Assembly (NCBI GenBank): GCA_000827205.1 | Contig: KN832569.1 | Span: 570,647-634,646, forward strand | Length of the DNA: 64,000 nucleotides | Source: Plicaturopsis crispa FD-325 SS-3 | Lineage: Eukaryota; Basidiomycota; Agaricomycetes; Amylocorticiales; Amylocorticiaceae | Reading direction: 5' to 3' | The notes under the pieces: generated by a model | Told to the model about the DNA's origin: nothing | Databases searched by the model: none | Seen by the model: the letters and a program-made list of their open reading frames with translations, nothing else | Shown here: positions 57,687 through 64,000 of the stretch, piece by piece | How the letters are laid out: every line of letters starts with the position of its first letter | Position numbering within the stretch: the first letter of the stretch is position 1 | Translations under genes and position numbers: made by a program

Positions 57687-59767
57687 TCATAAAGATTCTT
57701 CATCGCCTGACCGCTTCTCATCCTTCGTATCTCCACCTACGGCGCTCACCCGCTCCGCCTCCTTCGAGCCAGGCGCGCTCCCAAACGGCACAGCGTCGTC
57801 CAAGTACGGGAGCCCGACATACTGGTACGGCGGCGGCCAGACTGCCGCGATCGCTAGCGTCGCGAAGAACGAGATGGAGAGCCCGACGATGAAGGCAATG
57901 TTGAACAGCTTGACCCAGTTGTTGTCGGTAGTTGGGTCGCATATGGTCATGACGAAGCCGGGCATGATGGGCCACACGCCCAGGACCCACGCGAGCACGG
58001 CGCGGAAGTTGCACCCGGCGGTGTACCAGTATATGGAGTCGCGGCTGCCAAGGTAGAGGTCTGGAATGGATAGGATGCGCTTGCGCACGATCAAGTAGTC
58101 GGCGAGCATGATTCCCGTAAGCTTTGAGCGAGTGAGCGGCCGTTTCTTTTTCGGGGTACGAAGGTGGGGACGACTGACCGGTGCAAGGAATACTCCGAAC
58201 CCAGAGATCACGGTCAGAAATGTGCCCGCACTTGCCAGAATCTCCCAAGGACACGCAGCTACGCCAACTTCACGAGAGTGAACGTGTCAGTCTCCTCGTT
58301 CGTGGCGAAAGCAAGGATAGAAATGACATACGAGCAGCGTTGAGGTACGCACCACGCCTGATATTTATATAGCGTGGCCATAGCCCCGCGACATCCATAC
58401 CAGTGCTCACCGAGTTCAACACGACGTTGATGGAGAGCTGCGAGACGAAGCATCCGAGCCCGCCGAAGAAAACACCAGCCCGTACTCGAGGACTGGAGTG
58501 GTAGTGCTCCTGGATCATCCCAAGAAGCTCTACTGGGGACCAGTAAAGGACACCCAATATTTCTGACGACGCGCTCGTTACGACTACGCCGATCCTGTCA
58601 TTCCCAGTACCCTTCAGGATTATTGACGATGACAAGAGACAGATATACGCACAAAGCTGTGATCGTAATCATCACAGGTGCTGCAACAAGCTGGCTGATC
58701 GTTGGTGCGTATCGTCTCTCGGCGTACCTTGTCCAGTCGCTTTGTCCAAGAGTGCCGGCGCCCCAAGAGCCCAAGATGCTGGTGATACCAAACATCACTG
58801 ACCATCCGACATTTGGTGTAGTTTGCGGCGTATGGAACAACGGCCCGCCGCCACCGGCATTTTTGACTGCCCAGATGAGCAGTCCAACAAGCGTCATGCC
58901 AAACATGATACCGGTGACAAGAAAAGGCCGCTGCATCTTTTCGGGCGGAACAAGGACCAAGGGAATGTAGGCAATGTACCAGATGAGCGTGCCGATCAGG
59001 TCGTTCGTAGTAATGTTCGACGATAAGGGGATCGTGTTCTTCATGTGCGCGAACCCAGGGATCACTGCATAACGCGGCATGAGCAGTAGAAAAAAGAGGG
59101 TGCGGGGATGCGTACAGGCACCCAGAGCTACTCGCGCGGCCTGACCTCCCCAGTACGCTTGAATGCCGAACCAGAAGATGGAGGTGAAGGAGCGTAGCAC
59201 CACTGGAAAATCTACGCAGTCGCCCCTTGGTTAGGATTTCTTTGGCCCGGATATGAATGCAGACGCCAGGTAACGCACAAAACAGCTTCATCCCCCAGCT
59301 AAACCGGCTGGAGACCGTAAATCCTGGAGACACCGCCGTATTAGCATACTTGGATACTTTACCGCCACGGAACCTGTCGCACCGATGTGATGCACCTCGC
59401 CCATCCACCCGCATACAACAGCTAGTAGTCCACTGAGTATGCCTCCAACGACGACGCAGGCCATAGCTTGTTGTGCATTTAACCCATACGCCAGAAGAGA
59501 CGAGCCAGTACTGTACGCAGAGATACAAGCGCCGGAGACGATCCAGTACACGACGAACGACCAAATCTTATATGTGCGGCGCGCTGGTGGGATAGGTATT
59601 AGGTCGCGATTGCAATATGTATCGTTCCGGTCTAGCAGGGCGTCGATACTATATTTTAGCAACTCTCCGCAAATGAACGTTCATTGAATGTACGCACACT
59701 CGGCATCCTGATCAATGGGCACTTCTAGTCTTGTCAACAGTGTCTGGAACGCCCCCGTTTTCGCCAT
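57687..59767 (-). CDS. NCS1 nucleobase/allantoin-type permease (Fur-like)
   Basis: The product is a proton-coupled plasma-membrane transporter of the NCS1 family, Fur branch (uracil, allantoin, uridine and relatives). After MAKTGAFQTLLTRLEVPIDQ comes the family opening NRDLIPIPPARRTYKIWSFV, then GACISAYSTGSSLLAYGLNA. FTVSSRFSWGMK and SIFWFGIQAYWGGQAARVAL lie in the substrate-path helices. VKNAGGGGPLFHTPQ, GSWGAGTLGQSDWTRYA and SGFGVFLAPLTGIMLADYLI follow, and the charged tail ends DEESL. About twelve hydrophobic segments are present, as expected. The first intron (about 59720-59660) does not join cleanly with the nearest GT donor in frame, so the N-terminal 25 residues are tentative. Exact substrate cannot be told from sequence alone. 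Confidence 0.87.
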
Positions 59768-60573
59768 CCTCTGTACGTACACGCGAGTACAGAGAGTCCT
59801 TTGAAGTAGGAGGAGGATAGAGGAGAAAGGGCGCTCGACCTGCAGTACACTTTAAGTTTCAAGCCCGATGGGCCGGTGATGTGCCGTGATCATTAGGAAC
59901 AAATGCCGTACGGTATGAGAACTGTTTAGCGGCGGAAACCCACGATGAATCGCCTAGCCTTTGCCTAGCCATATGGCGGTTTGTTGCCATGAGAGTTCTG
60001 TAAGCGCTGCTGGCAAAGCGCATCTTGATTCTTTACCTCCTGCCGAGGTCCAACTGCCAGAGGTCGCTGTCCACTGCGTCTGGTAACAACTTGTAGCCCA
60101 TAGTACGAAGAGGGTAATGCAAGACGTCTACTGCACGTCGGTCGCCTCGAATTTCAAGCTTCTACCAGATACAGCAAAGTAAAACATAGGGAAGAAAACA
60201 AGAGAACTCGGAGAAAACTTGGAAAAAACATACGCGAGCTGTAACGCCATAATTAATTCCACGTGGCACGGACTTCCAAGACTCAAGGAGATAAACATCC
60301 TGCAACTTGGATCTGCAAAATCCGCGCACTGGCCACATCGCATCCGAAATACTTCTGTCAAACGCTACAGAAGACGGTTACTGGTGAAAGGTTCGTCGTC
60401 GCATCGCATCAGTAATTACTCGCGACTGCATTGCTCTCCCGCAAATTCATCTCTACGAGTTTGCTGGTAGTGCGAGGCAACTCGTGTCATGAATGTCCCT
60501 GTCTAGTACGGTATAGTGATATCAGTCGGATCCTCTCGTACTGATAATCGTACCCTGTTTTTGACAGATCATT
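59768..60573. other. Divergent promoter region, permease and MYND gene 1
   Basis: About 800 bp lie between two divergently transcribed genes. No ORF with recognisable motifs is present. Regulatory sites for both genes are expected here but no specific one stands out. Confidence 0.4.
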
Positions 60574-61655
60574 ATGCCACCTACATCGCCGGTGGCAGGT
60601 CTGACCCCCGATCGCGACCCCAATGGGCCAGGGCGTAGGACTGTTTTCAGTCATCATGATGTACCGGGTTCCCGAAACGCTCGATCGAATGGACTATCAT
60701 GCAGTCCAAATATTTCGGATGCATGCGCATCTTGTCTCGCCAAGAGGAAGCCCGGAGAGGCACTATTTCCGGTATGTGCAGGTTGTCGGAGCGTGCGCTT
60801 TTGTGTAAGTCGATATTGTTTTAAGTTTTGTCGCCGCGCGTCTATCCGGTATTTACCAGTATACACCGCTATAGAATAAGCAGTGTCAAACCGCGTTCTG
60901 GCCAGCACATAAGGCATTCTGCAGGAACAAGCGGCGCACCTTGGATATGGTAGCCGAGAAACAGAGGGACGCTGCGAGCCAGGACGCAGACGGGCCATCT
61001 CTGGAGGAGCGTCGCCACATTCTCCAAGAGTGGACTGAACTTCATTACCACCCACTGCATCAAGCTCTTGCTCAGAAGGTCCTCATCAGTGATCCTCCTC
61101 ACGATTTCCGCTCGTCATGTGCCGACTTCTTGCTTGACTATCGGCCGGAGAGCAATGGGAATCCTGCTACAGCATACTCGGTCAATACCGCTGGTATCAC
61201 AAAGACCTCACCGGGAGATGTGGGCTATGATGAGCTCTCCCCGATGATGGAGCAGTCATACAAAGAGCATTCGCAATCCCCCGACTTTGTTGGGCTGATC
61301 AAGGTCCGATGTGAGTGGATCCACCGCTTTCTCCTGGATTATGCCTGATCTCTGGAACGTCCATGCAGATCACTATGCCCCCGGGTACGCCTGGTTTGAC
61401 ATAGTTCTCCTTACGATAGACGACCTGGTGCCTCCGCTGAGGTCTCTCATTCCATGGTACGGATTTCCCAGTTATTGCGCTCGTGAAGGAGTTGTCTTCC
61501 GTTTCGTATTCGCCGAGTCCAAGCTCAAGTGGCACCCGGGAATTATGCAGCGAAAAGGGAACAAATGGGTGTGGACCCGGAAGACGGTAGAAGAGATGAA
61601 AGCCGAAGGGATTGACACTATCATTCCTACTATTAAATTTATGTATACACACTGA
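60574..61655 (+). CDS. MYND zinc-finger protein, copy 1
   Basis: The protein starts MPPTSPVAGLTPDRDPNGPG. The MYND finger spans the first intron: CASCLAKRKPGEALFPVCAG, then CRSVRFC, then after the splice NKQCQTAFWPAHKAFC. All expected ligands are present (CxxC, CxxC, CxxxC, HxxxC). A helical middle follows (LEERRHILQEWTELHYHPLH, ALAQKVLISDPPHDF). The C-terminal domain contains CADFLLDYRPESNGNP, FPSYCAREGVVFRFVF and KGNKWVWTRKTVEEMKAEGI, ending KFMYTH. MYND fingers bind short proline-rich peptides. This C-terminal layout recurs in many polypore MYND proteins of unknown role. The neighbour at 61873-62987 is a convergent paralog. Confidence 0.82.
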
Positions 61656-61872
61656 ATTGGCTGTCGCATGCTGAACGACTTTTCCTACCTGCTAGCAGCT
61701 CTGCTACACGCTCTAGTAGCCTCTTCTATACCTACTACGTGTACCTTTTGACCATGTACTTCTTAGGATGCAATGCAAAGCCTCAGGCTACATGCTGTAG
61801 AATACATATGACATCAATTTGAAGTTGAACGGATACAATGATCACAACATGTTATGCTGATAATGAATATAA

Positions 61873-62987
61873 TTAACGCGCTCGTCGCGCACGCGGCTGA
61901 GGTAAGGCCAAAGCGGGTGCGACGACACCCGGAAAACGCTCAAACCACTGCTGGCCGGCTCTTGCAAGATGAATACCCTCGAGCTCCAGCTCCCCTATGG
62001 TCTTCTCTTTCCACACCCAACCATCACGGTGCTTGTTCCAATCGACCAGCCCCGGAACCCAATTTTGGCTGTCTTTCTGCAGGCGGAAAACGACGCCCAC
62101 TTGAGCGAAATGTTGAAGCGACCAAAACCACGGTCGGTCGGAAGGTCGGACGCGAGGTCGATCCTCCTTCGAGAGGTGAACCGCTGCCAGCCACATAATG
62201 TCATTGTCAACTAGATCTGCATACATACGGAGCTAATGAGTTGGGCACTATATATGTATAGAAGGACCACTCACAACCGCATGGGATGGACGCAAACCAA
62301 TTGGGAGAGGTAACAGGGACGGAAAGAAGAAACGGCGGTAGGAAAGATGCGAATTGGGCGGCAGCGCCCACTATTTCAGACGCAGTATTATCGATGATTT
62401 CGACGTTCGTCACAGTAAATGCGATGGATGGGTTGCCTTCACTTTCTGGCCGATACGAGAGTGAGATCACGGCGTGCTGGCGCTTCATGGAGAACGAATC
62501 GTCGAGATCGATTGCATGCGCCAGGGCTTCCGCAATGGAGTGCCGGTGCGCCTCTGCCCAATCCTCCAGGACATATTGTCGTGCTTTCGGCTCTGGAAGT
62601 CCCTCTATCTGGGGCGGCAGAGACTTGTCGCCGCGCCCACGCTGCGCGACCATGGCTTCGTATATCTCGCGGTTCTTTTGGGTGTGTTTGCACATCTTTT
62701 TATGCTGCGGCCATTCTGCTTGCAGATGCTCGCGACTCTATGGCACGGTACGCAATCAACGGCGATGAAACGCAAGGTCGTATGGACTCACTCACGCAGA
62801 AGCGGACCATGCGGCAACCGTTGCAAAGCTGCAGAGGTTTCCCGTCCACATTCCTGACCCGGTTACAACCTGAGTATGTGCAGACATCGCGAGGGTTATG
62901 GAGATGTGGAAATTTGGAGTTCTCCGTGTTCATTTTGAACACGGTTTTGCGCCCTGGATCGTTGACGTCCAACATCGCAGATTGCAC
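61873..62987 (-). CDS. MYND zinc-finger protein, copy 2
   Basis: The gene starts MQSAMLDVNDPGRKTVFKMN (an in-frame ATG five codons later is also possible). The MYND finger is less standard than in copy 1. The first pair is CTYSGC (four residues between), the second CNGC. After the splice SREHLQAEWPQHKKMC supplies a His where the usual Cys of the fifth pair should be. The middle (GLPEPKARQYVLEDWAEAHR, HSIAEALAHAIDLDD) and the C-terminal domain (HAVISLSYRPESEGNPSIAF, LQHFAQVGVVFRLQKDSQNW, HRDGWVWKEKTIGELELEGI) parallel copy 1 clearly. It ends QPRARRAR. It is convergent with copy 1, stop codons about 220 bp apart. Confidence 0.8.
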
Positions 62988-63250
62988 AAGCTGGCGAAAA
63001 ATGAAATCAGTTTACCCCTTCAAATACTTTCCAGTTTACGGCTTCTAGGTCGCTAGACCTCGAAATACAAACGAAGGCAGAATGACTTAGACCGGAGGAT
63101 GTCAACCGTTTCGTAGTCGTTTGGTACGAAGAAAGGGCCTGTAATAACTCTAGCCCCTGTCTACATTGTTTTACAACTTGCTCTTCAGTGTCTTCACCGT
63201 AACCACCTTGAACGCGAACAATAAACATCTACTTCTATCCGTGTTCCTCC
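62988..63250. other. Divergent promoter region, MYND gene 2 and RAM1
   Basis: About 260 bp between divergent start codons. It should contain both promoters. No specific motif stands out. Confidence 0.4.
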
Positions 63251-64000
63251 ATGGCGCACTGGAAACGTACGCCAACGGACTCGTACCCAACGGAGACCTC
63301 GGTTCTCCAGGCAGAAACAGAGGAAACACTCCTAAGCCACGGTAAACCAAGTCCAACCGCGCCCACGCTTCAGAAAAACGCGCATCTGCAGTTTCTCGTT
63401 CGCAACTTCTCGCAGGGATTTCCGTCGCGGTACACAAGCCAGGATGCAAGCCAGCCATGGCTAATGTTCTGGACGGTGCAGAGCTTTAGCGTTCTGCAGG
63501 TCGGTTTGGATCCCGGGAACAAACAGAGGCGCGTACGGTTCGCGACACTCCACATGACAATGGCTGACGAACGACTGGGTGCAGAGCTATCGATACCATT
63601 ATGGCATGGCAGCATCCTGAAGGTGGATTTGGCGGAGGTCCAGGACAATCGGCCCATCTACTGCCCACTTACGCAGCTGTTTCTGCGTTGGCCGTGGTCG
63701 GACGTCCTGGCCCAAATGGTGGATGGGATCAGATAGATCGGTGAGGTATTTCGTCGTGTATCTACTGAAGATGTTTCATGACTCAATCGACACGAAAGGC
63801 AGAAATTGTATAAATTTCTGATGTCAGTGAAGCAGCCAGACGGCTCGTTCCTCGTTACCCACCATGCTGAAGTCGACGTTCGGTACGCGAGATTCATCGG
63901 TCTTCCCGCGTAAGTTAACGATATTCGTAGCGGAACATACTGTCTTCTCGTGGTCGCACATCTCCTCAACCTTCTCACTCCGGAGCTGCTTGAAGGCGTT
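63251..64000 (+). CDS. RAM1: Protein farnesyltransferase beta subunit, cut by right edge
   Basis: This is the beta subunit of protein farnesyltransferase, which with the alpha subunit attaches farnesyl to CaaX-box proteins such as Ras and, in basidiomycetes, lipopeptide pheromones. It begins MAHWKRTPTDSYPTETSVLQ. PTLQKNAHLQFLVRNFSQGF, SRYTSQDASQPWLMFWTVQS and FSVLQVGLDPGNKQR lead into AIDTIMAWQHPEGGFGGGPG and QSAHLLPTYAAVSALAVVGR. After further introns come KFLMSVKQPDGSFLVTHHAE, VDVR and GTYCLLVVAHLLNLLTPELL. These are the expected prenyltransferase repeats with QP-x-GGF/SF motifs. The catalytic zinc ligands lie beyond the edge. The first intron (63529-63584) needs a GC donor to keep the family frame. 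Confidence 0.9.

Overview
The window looks like chromosomal DNA of a basidiomycete, most likely a wood-decay Agaricomycete such as a polypore. Genes are split by many short (about 50-60 bp) GT-AG introns. Coding exons are GC-rich. The gene content fits that group: a multi-HAMP group III histidine kinase, a Plavaka-type DNA transposon, a DUF6698-like protein, a CBM19-type secreted protein, F-box/LRR genes and MYND genes. I recognise about eighteen protein genes, one tRNA, two degraded gene copies and one MITE-like element.

Left part (1-25.6 kb). An uncharacterised gene runs off the left edge on the minus strand. It is followed by phospholipase D (+) and an alpha/beta hydrolase (-). Then come two adjacent minus-strand genes, a DUF6698-like protein and an apparently complete Plavaka transposase. 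Next are a cyclopropane-fatty-acid-synthase-like methyltransferase (+), a small two-TM protein with a cysteine-rich tail (-) and the NIK1 histidine kinase (-).

Middle (25.6-34.2 kb). This stretch is gene-poor and decayed. It holds a fragment of a NIK1-like gene, a frameshifted copy of the same uncharacterised family as the left-edge gene, and a 268-bp TA-flanked inverted-repeat element. Several kilobases in it contain nothing I can recognise.

Right part (34.2-64 kb). This is dense and largely housekeeping. It carries a ThrE/PRM10-like membrane protein, a convergent pair of secreted PLC-like phosphodiesterases, and an EF-hand protein. An initiator tRNA-Met gene lies head-to-head with BRF1, the Pol III factor that transcribes tRNAs. 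It continues with a divergent pair of F-box/LRR genes, a secreted CBM19-like protein, an NCS1 nucleobase permease, a convergent pair of MYND zinc-finger genes and the start of the farnesyltransferase beta subunit (RAM1). Duplicated neighbours in opposite orientation are a repeated theme (PLC-like, F-box, MYND).

All exon boundaries were read by eye from splice consensus and frame. Starts and first exons are the least certain parts. No retroelement or virus-like copy was recognised.
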